Below, one piece after another: positions 1 to 14,200 of a stretch of DNA of 64,000 nt. Positions within the stretch are counted from its first letter, which is position 1, and every line of letters begins with the position of its first letter. Below the pieces are notes generated by a model, which was not told where the DNA came from, made no database searches, and worked only from the letters and a program-made list of their open reading frames with translations. Source of the DNA: Haberlea rhodopensis (lineage: Eukaryota > Streptophyta > Magnoliopsida > Lamiales > Gesneriaceae); contig CAJQUN010000417.1 of the NCBI GenBank assembly GCA_907163345.1, forward strand, positions 186,001 through 250,000, in the 5' to 3' direction. The position numbers and the translations under genes were made by a program.

Positions 1-1151
1 TACACACTACACATGCTTCCAATTGTAACACATCTCATACCATAGCCCAACATCCACCAACTATCACAATGGCTACAAGCCATAAAAGTTAGTCATTTTC
101 ACCCCACTAACAAGACTTAGACCCACACTTGAATCTCATTTAAGCCTATTAACAAACACATTCCATGCATGATTTTAATCTTCATCTTTTAACCAATAAT
201 AATACTAAGCCAAGGCATATTCCACAATTTATTTTCAACAATTAACCATTCAATAAAGTGAGCCCCATTTAACTTCCAACAATCAAAACATTCCTCATGC
301 TATCCTATTCCCAATTACAATACTTCAATACATGAAGGAATACATACATAAACACCATCTTCACACACAATCACATGATGGACACACACACACACGCAGA
401 AACACACTCACGCACACATTGCTACACACACACGAACAACACATATTAACAAACCCTTCCAAAATGCTTGTAAAAATCGAACCAAAGCTTCATCAAAATT
501 CGAGGGATTTCAGGGGAAAAAACGACTGAAGGATGAAGAGGATTACCCACAAAAATTGGAAGAAAATCGTCCCAAAATCGGACGAATTTGGAAATTCGAA
601 TCACTGCGCTTCCTTGCAAGATCCGAACGCAATCCGCGACGAAACTTCATGTTCTTGGTATGGAAAGATGCGCCTGGAAGAGACGGAGACGATGGTGGTT
701 CGGACGCGCCGGAAGGAGGCCCAACGGCGGCGTGCGCGTGACTTAAGCGGCGGGTGGTCAGACATGTGCGATGTCCAGCAGAGAAGAAAATAGAGGGTCG
801 GGTTTTAGTGCGTGAGTTTACACATTTTACTGTGTGTCCGAAAATGCCCAACATAACATATTTATTTTTGTATCCTGACCCGGTGCACTGATATATTATT
901 TACAGACAACGATTGAGATTATACACACTCCAAAAACCCAAAACTTAAATTCTTCATTTTAATTAACTTATCTCTAAAATATTATCGGAGTATATTTTAC
1001 AATCTCAAAATATTTATGATCCGATTAACATATCAGTTGACCTTCACTTGGTCAATTCCTCTTCTAATTAATTAATTCTAAAATTAATTATCAATAAAAT
1101 CCAAATCGTATTTAGTCCAACAAATGATTATTAATAAATATGGACATCACA
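1..1151 (-). repeat. 5' part of a family L long LTR, reverse strand, cut by the window edge
   Basis: The reverse complement of this stretch matches the start of the two long LTRs at 54457 and 59225. It shares the TGTGATGTCC terminus (here ending at 1151), the GT-rich microsatellite (CA-rich at about 370-435 here) and the GC-rich block around 600-760. The rest of the LTR lies left of the window. Small reading frames between 332 and 854 are by-products of this repeat and are not genes. The flanking bases after 1151 are GTATA, but the other end is not visible, so no target-site duplication can be tested. Confidence 0.88.
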
Positions 1152-1859
1152 GTATACATGGAAGGCATGTCATGACATACATTATTGGTATTATAATCTA
1201 TTGATTATGATTGTGGTATAGGGACAACCGAAAGGGAGCTTTTATATGTATTAAATACAGGAAGTGATTCATATTTACGGTTTATGCATTTCTAAATTAC
1301 AATCATATTATTGTGAATATGGTTTGTTACATGCTCATGATTTTGGGGTTGTTCCTGTAGGTACATTTTGGGGGCGGAAGGGCTAAGGCGTGTTGATGCG
1401 GTGAGCTAGTGAGTAGTGCTTTTGGTATAACAGATGTGATTCTTTTGTATAGTCTCTACTCTAGGAGTAGTGTAGAGCTATATCATTAATATTCATTTGA
1501 TTGAGAATGTAATTAATCCTTTTGGAATTTTTATTTTGGTATCTTAACAGCTCAAGGTATCAACACGAACTTTATACTCTTATAGATGTATGTTAGCTCT
1601 ACTTACGCTTTTAATCCGCATTTAAGGAACTAGGGTCCTTATAATAAAATACTACAACATTGGAGTAATATATTAAGCCCAATTGAAATGTGAGTTAATA
1701 TTGTTTTTGGAATTGAAAATTTGTAGAATTTTGTATCTTTTTCCATCAATAGTTATGCTTAACAAATTGATTTGATTATTCAAAATTGAATTTACTTAAC
1801 GTTATTTTATGATTGGTCAATGGAGAAAAAACACATTAAAGCACTTTTTGAATAGTTTT
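1152..1859. other. AT-rich intergenic DNA, nothing recognised
   Basis: No reading frame, RNA gene or repeat could be assigned here. A G-rich patch near 1365-1420 followed by AT-rich sequence may be an old transposon remnant. That is only an impression. Confidence 0.4.
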
Positions 1860-2050
1860 TAACAATTTTTTTTAAATAGAAGGGTTGAACCGTTATCGTA
1901 ACCGATTATTAAACCGTAATTGTAACCGTAAACAGTGATTCATGAATCGTAACCGGAACCATCTACAAAGATTACGGTTAAGGATTGAGATTTTTGAACC
2001 ATCTAACGAGCGATTTCAAATTATCTACTCGTCGGTTTCGAACCATAGTC
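1860..2050 (+). repeat. Dispersed repeat rich in AACCG/CGGTT words, copy 1
   Basis: The block is dense in GTAACCG and related words and contains a TTTTTGAACCATC segment. A diverged copy with the same order of words lies at about 45436-45590. It ends roughly 200 bp before the start codon of gene 1, so it is part of the promoter-proximal region. It may derive from a non-autonomous DNA transposon, but terminal repeats were not resolved. Confidence 0.5.
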
Positions 2051-2259
2051 ATATCTAGGTGGGAGGGGTAAAATGGCCAAGTAACTTGCGTGTAAAGTGA
2101 AAATAAGTGGATCCGACACCTGATTCCCGTGGGCCCTCACCGAATCCACCCACCCTAGACGTCCTCGATTTCCGCGCCACTCCTCACATTCTCTTTCCTT
2201 TTTTCTTCATCCAATTCAATTTCGTCGCCTCCTTAACTCAAATTTGACGATTTCGTGAA
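2051..2259 (+). promoter_or_regulatory. Putative core promoter and 5' leader of gene 1
   Basis: This pyrimidine-rich, intron-free stretch sits directly upstream of the start codon (context GTGAAATGGCG). The CT-rich run at 2181-2235 is typical of plant 5' leaders. No convincing TATA box is placed. The transcription start cannot be fixed from sequence alone. Confidence 0.4.
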
Positions 2260-5200
2260 ATGGCGAAGAAAATCGGAGGCGAAGATTCCGAGAGAGAGTT
2301 GAAAACGTGCGTGGTGTTGGGGGGAAGGGGTTTCATCGGGCGTGCACTTGTGGAAAGGCTGCTGAGGCTTGGAAACTGGTCCGTGCGAGTTGCTGATTCA
2401 ACCGAGAATCCTCAACTCGTCCCTTCGGAGTATCTGCTCGCTCACACATTCTCCTGCGGTCGCGCCTGTTATTTCCATGTCGACGTACGCCGGAAAGAGC
2501 AAATAATCCGAGGTACTTGTTTAATGCGCGTGAATGTATTCATATTCGTAATTATGTTGACCAGTTTCAATTTCAGTTCCCGTTGATGTTAGTATTCATT
2601 GCGATTTGCTTTTCTTCCTTTGCAGCTATTGAAAGTGCATCGGTTGTATTCTATACTGATCATGTGGATTCATTCCCCGATGATTTTCATTCTTGCTATA
2701 CAATAATTGTTCAAGGTAATTTATCGTTTTTTAGTGAGAAAATATGTTGAGATGATGTGCTATAACTTTTCATCCTGTGGTAATATCTCCGTTTCCTCAT
2801 CTTCTAGGTACAAAAAATGTAATTGATGCTTGTCGAGAATGTAAAGTAAAACGGCTAATATATAACAGTTCTGCTGACATAGTGTTTCATGGTATACATG
2901 ATATAAGAAATGGAAATGAATCCATGCCTCAATCTGAGCAAGTATGTATTAATTTAGAAGTTTAAAAGTGTCCTTTTCTTTCCCTTGTCAATCATTTGTA
3001 ACTCTCTTCCATTCTATTTCTCCAATGTTATGATGCAGTTCCAGGATTTGGTCACTGATCTTAAAGCCCAATCCGAGTCTCTGGTTTTGTTTGCAAATGA
3101 TATTGATGGCCTTTTAACATGTGTACTTCGTCCTTGCAATGTATTTGGACCTGGAGAAAAAAACCTTGTGCCATCGCTAGTGAGTATGGCACAGTCCAGC
3201 TGGGCTAAGGTTTTGAAGCTTCTCTCGCTATTTATTGTTACATGAAAATTGCTGCAGTTTCTGAAATCCTATTCTTTGCTCAATTTGGTGTATTTCACAT
3301 TTGTATTTTCGGTACTTCTTATTGATAGTCTTTTCGATGTTGTCCAGTGCACATTGCATCTGTACTACTTGCTTATTTTTCCCTAATAAATTAAATATAT
3401 TTTATCCATTAGTTCTACAATTGGCATCTCCCGGCATCATGTTTTATGTGCATTATTGATTTAGCAATCCAGGTACATTTTTTGTGTGAATAAGTGATGG
3501 GCTTTTTTCATTTCAGTTTATCATAGGAATTGGTTACAATATCTCAGATTTCACCTATGTGGATAATGTGGCTCATGCTCATATCTGTGCTGAAGAATCT
3601 CTCCGTTCTCGAATGGTTTCAGTGTGCGGAAAGGTATTGCCAAGAATTTAGTTGCTCTTTGAGCTGTCTATTACTTTCATGAGTGGTGGAAGGATATCTT
3701 GAACTGGAATTTTGCAGGTCTTTTTTATAACTAATATGGAGCCGATGAAGTTTTGGGAATTCACGTCTCTTGTGTTGGAGGGCTTAGGCTATGAGAGGTA
3801 TTCATACCACCTTTATTACTGATACCTATGACATAATCTGCTGTTGGAAAGTAATTTTTCTTGCAATTAACGCACATCTCCCTTGCTCATAATCTTTATG
3901 ATATAAATTTTGTTTTATCATAATTGTGCTTGCAAAATTTTGAACTATTCCGCTGGACACAATTAATGAAAACAAAATGGTCTTAATATATATGTACTTT
4001 ATGGTGGACTAATAGAGTATGAGCAAGCTGCTTGGTGATTAGAGTAGTTATGTTAGGTGATGGCATAAAAAAGCATGATCTTCATTTTCAGATTTACGGC
4101 AAATCAGTTATTTACTATGAAAAGTGATTTATGCTTTACAATAATTAATTCTGCCTATTACACTTTGTCTTGAACAACTAGCTGACAGGGACCAGAGACC
4201 TGCCATTTGTTCAACTTCTCAACTAAATTCTGCATTAAATTGAAATGAGTCGTTTCTTCATATTTCAACTCATCTGGCCTTCTATTTTATTTTAAAATTA
4301 TTTTTTGAAGACTTTCTTTTTCCACTCTGCAGAAAGTGTGCCCTTGATATGGTTATTCTATTAGAAGTCTTTGCTGCTTTGTTCAATTTAAGCAGCATAT
4401 TTGATCAGGGTTGACAACTAAAGAAAATTTATATCTTTGCCCTAGTCTGTAAGGCATTATCACTCCTTATTAACCTTGTTAATGTAGTAAAGGACACATT
4501 GCTTCCCAAATTCATTTATATTCTTCCAAATTGTCCAAGAAGCATCTGTCACATTGCATGAGATTTCAGATCATTGCAATAACTTTCAAGAAGTGATTGT
4601 TCCACCTGGACAACTTTTTTCTGGCAATTGTATTAAAAGTTTCATAACCATCACTGGATAGGAAGGTATTTCCTAGCCACAGGGACAAGGCAAGTACAAA
4701 ACGCCAAAACACTGTAATAAACCAGTGGATCTTAATGAGAAGGCAAATTCCCATGACGGTGGACTGTGCAGGAGACATTCCCATGCATAGAATAAGGAAT
4801 GAGGGCTCGTGTGGCCTTTTGTGCCCAATTACTCAGTGCTGGTGTCCTGTAGAGAAACTTTCTTCATAGAATCCCTCTATATATAACAACATTGTTTATC
4901 AAAATGAATGAATGAAGAGAAAAAGATCATAAACTCTACATCATTGAACTTTAAAAGTGGATAAACCGTTCATAGTTCCCTTATGTTGGTTTTGCAGTTC
5001 ATATCTAAATCTTCCTTTGTCCCCTGATGGACTGTATACATTGATTTACTGTTGTCCTACTCTACACACTCAGGAGATTGGGGGCTGGTGGTGTTTTTAT
5101 GGTGATATTCATTTACAGCAGCTGTAGTCAGCTAATAGTTTGACTTTATACTCGTTTTTGCATTTTTTATTTGTAGAAATGGAGTATGCAGTTTAGTATT

Positions 5201-8200
5201 TCTAATTGGTTTGATTGCAAGCTGCACTGGTGCGAAAACTCTTTTTGTTTTTTTTTAAAATAGAAATTTGTTCACTCCTGTGGCAGGCCTGTTATCAGTC
5301 TTCCTGCTTGGGTGGTCCGTTGTCTTGTTTTTATTGCAAAATTGTTCCATGTGAAATCCAACTCCAGAAAGCTTGATTCAGCTGTCTCTGTTTACAATGT
5401 TGCTACTTTAGCTTTATGCACGAGGACATTCAGTTGTTCTGCAGCTAATAATTATCTGCAGTACTCTCCTGTTGTTTCCATGGAAGTAAGTTTTTCGAGT
5501 TTTAGCTGTAATTTTTCTCATTTATTTTTTGTTCAGTAGTAGAGGACAATGTCTTTTCCATGCTGTAATGTTTTACGTTGATCGAAATGTACAGTAATAA
5601 TCGATAAAGGAATTTATGAACAAAATGGAATTAAACTGAAATAAATTGAGTCATATGAACTGAAATTACAAAGCAAATATTCCCAGAGGCATTCCTCTGT
5701 TTTCCCCAGCTCTATGCTAATAACTGACAATTAATAACTGAATAATTCTCTATCCCTCTTCTCCACTCCTATTTGTTTCCTCCATCATGTGTGCCATGTT
5801 CTCCCTCTCTTCTGGTGTGGACATATTTGATAATGGGCTGGCTTATGAGTTCATTATCTTGGCCCATAACATTTGGGCTCATAACATTACCGCCTTCTTC
5901 AAAACTCGCCTTGTCCTCAAGACAATAATCTGAAAATTGTGGCAATAATTCATCTCGATCTTCCTACATAGACTCTTCTTCCAACCTTCCTTTCCATTGT
6001 ACTAATACCTGTTGACAAGGATGTCCTATCTTATGCTTGATTCTTTGTCCCAATGTCTTCTCTGGTTCATAATCGAGAAACAAGTCTTTATCCAAGTTCT
6101 TCGGTAATTCAACATTGGAACTCTCCTCAGCTACAACTCTCTTCAAACAAGATACATGAAACACGGGATGTATTTTTGTACCTTCCAGCAGGAAACGATA
6201 TGCTACTTGTCCCACCTTCTTAATGATTTTAAAAGGGCCATAGTATCGAGCGGATAATTTTGAAATACCCTTGTAGCTACTGAATTCTGTCGATGTGGTC
6301 TTCGTTTCAAGAAAACCATGTCTCCCTCCTGAAAATTAATATCTCTCCGTCTCCCGTTAGCGTAAGTGGTCATATGCTGCTGTTCTCGTGTAAGATTGAA
6401 CTTGAGTTGCCTTAGAATCTCATACCTATCTTCCAAAGATTGTGAAATTGCTGCCACACTAGTGTCCCCTGGAATGTACTTCACAAATTTGGGTGGTTTT
6501 CGGCCGTATACTACTTCAAATGGTGTCATTCCAGCTGCGGTTTGGTATGAAGTGTTATACTAATATTCTGCCCAATAGATCCAAGAAGCACATCCTTTAG
6601 GTTGCTCAGACGAAAAGCTTCGCAGATATGTTCCGAGACACTTGTTCAAGGCTTCAGTGTGTCCATCCGTCTCCAGGTGATACGCGGTGCTCATCTTGAG
6701 ATGGGTTCCCTGCAACTTAAACAACTCAGACCAAAATAAACTCATGAAAATAGCATCTCGATCGTTGACAAGTTTTCGGAACTCCATGCAGCCTAACAAT
6801 CTCCTTGGCAAACAGTTCTGCCACAATGCCAGCTGAGTAAGGGGCATACTTAGATCATCGATCAATTACCACAAGAATGACTTCAAATCCTTTCGATTTT
6901 GCCAAGACCACAATAAAATCCATTGCCACATCTTCCCATATTGCTTCTGGTATACCTAGCGGTTGTAACAACCCAGCAAGTAGAGCAGCCTCACTTTTCT
7001 GTTTTTGACACACTAAACATGCTGCTACAAATTTTCTCACGTCTCTTTTGATGCCCAACCAAAAGAAATTGGCCGCTATCCTCTTGTAAGTTCTTAAAGT
7101 GCCAGCATGTCCTCCCATTGGAGTGGAATGGAATTCATTCATCAGCTTTCGAGTCCACTGTGATGTCCTAGGAACAACTACCCTCCCTTTATGAAGTAGG
7201 CAGCCATTGATCAATGAATAATGTTTATCCCCCTCTTCTCCCTTTTCTAATCTGCAGATCTTTTGTACCATACCTGGATACCTTATATCCTCTAATTCCC
7301 CCAAGTTACCACTGATATATCATTTAAGTCTCCAAAATCTTCCCTCCTTTATAGTGCGTCTGCTCCCCTGTTCTCTACCCTTGCCCGATGCTTAATGTCA
7401 AATTCATAACCCAATAATTTAGCCACCCAAAATTGTTGGTCTGGTGTGGTGGCTCGCTGATGCAGCATGTTCTTGAGTGGTTTGTGGTCCGTAAGAACAA
7501 TAAACTTTCAGCCTCAGAGGTAATGTCGCCAATGTTGCACCGGCAAACTAATGCCATCAATTCTTTTTCATACGTGGATTTTGATATTGCTTGGTCAGAC
7601 AAGGCTTTACTATAATATGCTAACGGGTCTTCCTTCTTGCGTTAGCACCCCTCCCAAACCAACCCCATATGCATTACACCCAATGACAAAGTCTTTTACA
7701 AAATCAGGCATTTTTAACACAGGAGCACTGCTTAAAGCTTTCTTCAACAATTCGAAGGCAGCTTCCAAAGATTAATTTTCTTTAGTTGATCGGTCAAAGG
7801 ATGTGCTATCTTTCCATAGTCCTTAATAAACTTACGATAATAACCCGCTAACCCCAGAAATCCCCTCAATCCCTCATGTTTTTTGGTTGTGGCGATAGTG
7901 TGACACTGTCAAATTTTTTCTCATCCACCTCCACCCTATGGTTCGAAATTTTATGTCCCAAATATTCCACTTGCTCCAATCCAAATTGACATTTTTTTTC
8001 ATTCAACAATAAGCTATTTTGTGGCAATACTTTCAATACTACCCCCATATGTTTCACATGCGCCCCCAATCTTCATTGCACACCAAAATATCATCAAAAA
8101 ATACTAAAACAAATTTACGTAAATAAGGACGGAATACCTCATTCATCGTAGATTGAATAGTAACTGGTGGATTCTTTAATCCAAAAGGCATGACAAGAAA

Positions 8201-11200
8201 CTCATAATGCCCTCCATGTGTTCTAAAAGCCGTTTTGTGTACGTCATCATCCTTGACTTGAATTTGATGGTATCCGGATTTGAGATCCAGCTTCGAAAAG
8301 TATTTTGCTCCATACAATTCATCAAACAACTCTTCCACTACTAGTATAGGAAGCTTATCCACAAAAATGATATTATTTAGTGCCCAATAATACGAAATCG
8401 CCAACTTACATCTTTTTTTCTCACCAATAGTACTAGACTCGAGTACGGACTAGAGCTCGGTTGGATCACTTCCGCTTGTAGCATTTCTGCTACCATTCAA
8501 TCTCGTCTTTTTGCTTATAGGCGTATATAAAGGCCGTACTGATATAGGTCCACCTCCCTCAATTATAATAGCGTGGTCCTTTGTAAGTCTTGGTGGTAAG
8601 CCGTGGGCTTCTTGTAACACTTCCCTGCATTTATCAAGAAGTGTTTTGATTTCTTCAACATGTCCAGGCCTATTTGGTCCCTTTTTTCCTTTCAGCATCT
8701 TGATTCCACTCAACCAGTACTACCCCACAAAAATCCACCTCTGTCACTTTTGTTATGGATTTCATCGAAGTTAACATTCTGCTCAAGGTAGGACCCCCAT
8801 TTACTACCACGGTTTGATCCTCCCATTTAAAGGACATTTGCATTTTTTACCAATTGAGCACCACATCTCCCAATTTTGCAGCCATTCAACTCCTAAAATC
8901 AGATCATTCCCACCCAATTCAAATAAGTATCCCTCAATGACAATTCGACATGGACCCAAATCCATCTCGAGATTCCTAAATACTCCTTGACAACTGATGC
9001 AACGACCATTCCCCAGAGAAACTCCGAACCGTAATGTTTCATCCACCAATACACCTAATTCTGTAATCAAATTTTTTGAGAGGAAGTTGTGGCTAGCTCC
9101 ACTATCTACCATTGCTACTATCTCGCGAACCATCATCTTTGCTTTGATTTTTAAGGTTCGAGGTTGGTTAATACCCGTCACAGAGTACAATGGTAGTTCC
9201 AGAGTGTTATACTCGATGTTGCATCCACATCCTCTCCTCCTCTTTCCACATCTCCTTGTACGCAGTTTCTTTCAGTCTCATTGTACTCAGCCCCCCCTCT
9301 ACTTCGTCCTCATCTTCCGCTAAAATTGTCACCCGCAACACCTTGTAAATGAACTGGTGCGTAGGACTATAGGTTCTCCAAATCTAAAACAAAGTCCTTT
9401 TTCTCACCTCCATATGTATTCTTGATTGGATATTATCATCTCGAGCTTTAGAGGCCTGCTCCCTCGCTCCAATGTTACTATCATTTCCATTCCCCGTAGT
9501 TCTCGCTCCATTGTTAGGCAGAGTTATGACTGGTCTTCCTCGGATTCCACATATTGCTCGTCACTGGACTCCCCCTACTCCGGTCCTTGTCATACGAGAC
9601 TGGTAGTGAACGTTCCCTGCCCTCTGATCGGATCCCAGGGCTTCTTACTCTTTCCCCGATCCACAACATGTTCAAACAACTCCAATTCCAACCCTCTTGC
9701 CTGAGATATCACTTGATCCACTGTCCGTGGTTGATGAACAACGTTTTCCTTCTTATTTCTTCCCTCAATCCACTTAGGAAATATGCCATGCATTGTTCCT
9801 CATGTATGTCTCCAATTTGTGCCACTAACCCGTCGAAGTGCTCTATGTTTTTTTTATGGGACAAAGTGAATATATTAGAAGAAGAGTACAAGTAGTATTC
9901 GAAAAGTTACAAAGTAGTCCTAAAAGGAAAAAAACTAAGTAGGTAGATCTAAAATACAAACAATAGGTTCTCGAAGTGCTCTATGTAACCATCAACAGAC
10001 ATCTGACCTTGTTTCAACGAGACCATTTGTTCAAATGGGTTGATGTCATTCCTCCACATCTTTTAATCAACTCTTCCACAAACCTCTCCCATATCATATT
10101 AGGAATCCCCATCTTCATACATCTAAACCAATGCACACTCGAGCCTTGCATACACATACATGTAAGCCAATTTGACCCTATTTTCGTATGGTGTGTTATC
10201 TCATATATTGTTCGATCTTCCCTAGGCATCGCAATGGGTCGTCACCTTCAAAGCTGGGTAGTTAACGTGACGTAGGTAGAACTTGTTTCATTTCTTCATC
10301 ATTCCCTAGTCTAACGCCTCTGGTCGCTTCTTGTTCTGTCTTCTCCAAATCATTTGTCAATGGTTGGTCGAATTCACGTGAGTTATCCTATCCACCTATT
10401 GCTTTTCCGATCATCAACATCTCGATTCGCGATTGAGATTCCACCATCTTAGTTTGGAAATCTGCCATGGAATTTACCGCCGAGTTCAATGAATTGATAT
10501 TATTTTACATATCATTCATCTTATCTTGCAAATGATTAACCGACATCTCCAATGATTCCACTTTACTTTCAGCACGAGTAGACATCATCGTATCTCCTCC
10601 TCCTCCTTCGAATATCCGGCAGGTCGGACCAATGTAATGTTGTATGTTGAATCGAAATTTATAGTAATAATCAATAAAGGAATTTATGAACAAAATGGAA
10701 TTAAACTGAAATAAATTGAGTCATATGAACTGAAATTACAAAGCAAATATTCCCAGAGGCATTCCTATGTTTTCCCTAGCTCTACGCTAGTTAGAACAAC
10801 CGACAATTAATAACTGAATAATTCTCTATCCCACCTCCCCACTCCTATTTGTTTCCTCCATCACATGTGCTATGTTCTCCCTCTCTTCTGGTGTAGACAT
10901 ATTTGATAATGGGATGGCTTATGACTTCATGATCTTGGCCCATGACATTTGGGTGCATAACACATGCTCTCTTCTTGATACGAACTAGAGCTGAGGTTGA
11001 ACTCTAGCTTGGCTTGCTAGAGGTTTGGCGTAGAACTATGTTGAATTTCTAAATGGTGAAATTTGCATGTTGTTCATTTGACCGAAGTTACAAATTACAG
11101 GAAATTTTACTCGCTTAACAAAAGATAACCTGAGTACAATTTCAATTGGGATTGCTTACTGTAGATATTTTTTATAAATTCCCCAAAGATGAACAGTGGA

Positions 11201-14200
11201 CTCGGTAGGCCTTTAGATGGTTAGAACTTAGTGCCTACTGCTATGGCTTTATTGGCAAGGTGTCTCCCATTGTTTCTTCTGTTCTCCTTGAATTTGATTG
11301 ATGATTTCACTCAGAATTGGATAAAAAAAATGTAGTTCAGCATGGAAAATGAGAAAAATGTGAAAATTCAAATAATATTTATTTGATAAAGGCATCAAGC
11401 TTTCTAGTGTGATGGGAGTACTCAAAGTGAAGCTGGCCTAAGAAGGGGCCAAATTAAAGATGTAGAAGATAGAGTATGAATTTTATTTGTCAACTGCTTT
11501 ACCAAGAACTGTTACAAATTTTATATCCACTATTTGCATTTATGTTGGCACAGCTAGTGCTGCCACTTTTTTCACCGGCAACTAACAGCTCTGCATGACA
11601 CGACAAGGATCAACATCACCTATTCTCTTTTTTCTTTCTATTTGAAACATTTTTATTTCCATTTAAAATGAGGACTATAGAGTATCACCGTTGTATTTAA
11701 ACAAGATAATCACATGTTTATGGCTGGTTTATATGTTATGTGAATCAATCTATACTAGCTTGAACCTAGTTGGTCATAGTATATTCAATTTTTTTCAACT
11801 CTTTAATTGATTCTAGGTACTTTCCAGTATGTTCTGGGGACATCGCATCCTTAGCTTTTGAAATCTAATTCATTGCCGCATCACATTGTTGTTTCTCTTT
11901 TCCGCATCACATAGTTGTTTCTCTTTTGAATCATAGCTTTACATACTAGATGCATGTAATAAGATGGAGGTTTTGGCACGTAGATTAACTTGTTCTTTTT
12001 CATTGAATAATAAACTTCTGATGGATGCCAGTCACGATTCAACAGCTAGATATGGAAATTTTTGACACAGGAAGGCATATCATTAACAACTGTGGATTCA
12101 TCACCCCACATATCCAGAGACTCACCTTTCATGAAACATAGGTACTCTGATGAGCAGTCAAAAGTGGATAAATTGTTGGGAGGTGGAAAAGGTAGGTTTT
12201 GTCTTCGATCTTTCTGAAATTGTGCTGTTATATTTATGTTCAGACACTTGGATGATGATGAGAAATTGAACCCCCTTTGGACCGAACCCCTTGTCTTTGT
12301 TGGGATTATTCGCTGTTACGTTGCACGGTTATCATCGTTTCATCTTACCATGTAGCCTGAACCTCATGGCTGAAAAATGGCTATTCTTTTCGCTTGGTTG
12401 AATTGTGGCGCTCTGCAACTTGATTTTACTTCGAACACTGTTAAGGATTGATTATGTCAATCCATTTATCATTCTGATGGTATTGATATTAAACGCATGA
12501 ACTGTCAGTATCCTTTAAATAGTGAATATGCAATGGTGTAGCATCTAAAAGCCATATCTACGTGTATATTAGCCTCTCTCTCTGTGTGTGTGTGTCTGTG
12601 CGGGTGTGCATGATACGATGACGATGATGATGTATGATGAGGATGCAGCTTTCTGTTTTCACCTGACGATTGCATTATATTATCTTACTGCAGTTGCTGA
12701 TATTTTGCTGTGGAGAGATGAGAAAAAGACTTTTTTCTGTTTCCTGTTTCTTGTTTTGCTGTATCAATGGTTTTTCCTGTCTGGGAGAACCTTTATCTCA
12801 TCATGTGCTAAGCTTCTTCTGTTGATTGTTGTATTGCTTTGCGGGAATCAGATTCTACCATCGAATATGTAAGTGAGACAGTCTATATTATCGGGCAGCT
12901 GTATTTGGATTTGATTAGAAATGCAAATTAAGAGATTTGAAATTATGTGAATATGAAATGAGTAGCACTTAAAATAAATTTCAAATGCCGAAAAATTAAT
13001 CAGTCAATTCAGTCTTTATCCCACTTAGTGAGGTCGTCTGTATGGATCCTATCGATCCATACATAAGAAATTTGCCAATGTTTTATGCTCTCGTCCTTCA
13101 AATTCCAAACAATACGGTCTAAAAAAGGAATTTCTAATCTCAACTTTGTTCTTGTTGCCAAACTTTCGTGATGAAATTGGACGACATGTTTTAAATTCAT
13201 GGAGCTCAAATCCACTAATTCAAATGCAGCATAAATTTCATCAAATTATACTTATTTTAGGATTTCAGTCCTTTTTCAACTTGTTATATTTCATGCATTG
13301 TTTCCTTCTCTCAAAGAAATGGGAAATATTCAGTATTTATATTTCTTTTTATTTTATGATGATTTCTTTCTTTTTCTTTTTTGATTCTTCAGCAACATTC
13401 TTTATTTCTATTTTTATTCTGTTAAAGAACAACTAAATTATGTAATGCATGTTTTAATAATCTGCAATGGATACTAACCTGGGTATATCACTGTGAGTTA
13501 ATGAGAGGAGGAAAGAAAGCTAAATGCTTTTATATTTTAATCTCTTACTTAAACAATTACAAAGAGCCTCTTTAAATAAGAGGAGGAATAATACATAAAA
13601 GGAAATAATCTTCATAAAAGGAAAACATATAAAATCCCCAATATTAAGCCTAGTAATCTGCCTAGTAATCAATCAATCAAATCAATCAACACTCCCCCTC
13701 AAGTTGGTGCAAATATATCAGTCATGCCCAACTTGCTAACTTGATACTCAAATGGTTGCCTCGATAAACCTTTGGTGAGGATGTCTGCGACTTGTTGAAT
13801 ACTTGGAACAAATGGAATACAAATTGTCCCTTCTTCCACTTTCTCCTTTATGAAGTATTTATCAATTTCTATATGTTTGGTTCTATCATGTAGAACTGGA
13901 TTATGGGTGATGCTGATTGCTGACTTATTGTCACAGTAAAGCTTTATTGGCAAATCTATTGGCATTCTGATATCTTCTAAAACTCTTCTCAGCCACAGTG
14001 TTTCACATATTCCTTGGGCCATTGCTCTAAATTCAGCCTCAGCACTACTTCTTGCCACCACATTTTGTTTTTTGCTTCTCCAGGTGACAAGATTGCCCCA
14101 CAGAAATGTACAGTATCCGGATGTAGATCTCCTGTCAACTATCGATCCTGCCCAATCAGCATCTGTATATGCCTCAATTCCTCTTCCTTCATATTTCTTG

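Larger units (their letters stand above)
5564..10962 (-). mobile_element. Ty3/gypsy chromovirus, decayed, in intron 7 of gene 1
   Basis: The 5399-bp element is bounded by 323- and 330-bp LTRs that begin TGTTATG and end CATTACA on the minus strand. A perfect 5-bp target-site duplication CATGC lies at 5559-5563 and 10963-10967. Minus-strand order is gag, protease, reverse transcriptase, RNase H, integrase, chromodomain-like tail, which is the Ty3/gypsy order. The small size, short LTRs and chromodomain fit the Reina lineage; the lineage call is inference. Hand comparison of the LTRs shows roughly 20 substitutions plus small indels, about 6%, so the insertion is old. It lies antisense to the host gene and is spliced out as intron 7. 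Confidence 0.93.

Noticed and set aside
332..854. Overlapping small reading frames on both strands
   Set aside because: They fall in the GC-rich block of a family L LTR. The same block at 54860-55120 gives similar frames without coding signs.
4566..4784. 72-codon reverse-strand stretch in intron 6 of gene 1
   Set aside because: Briefly considered as LINE RT tail, but no RT motif could be matched.
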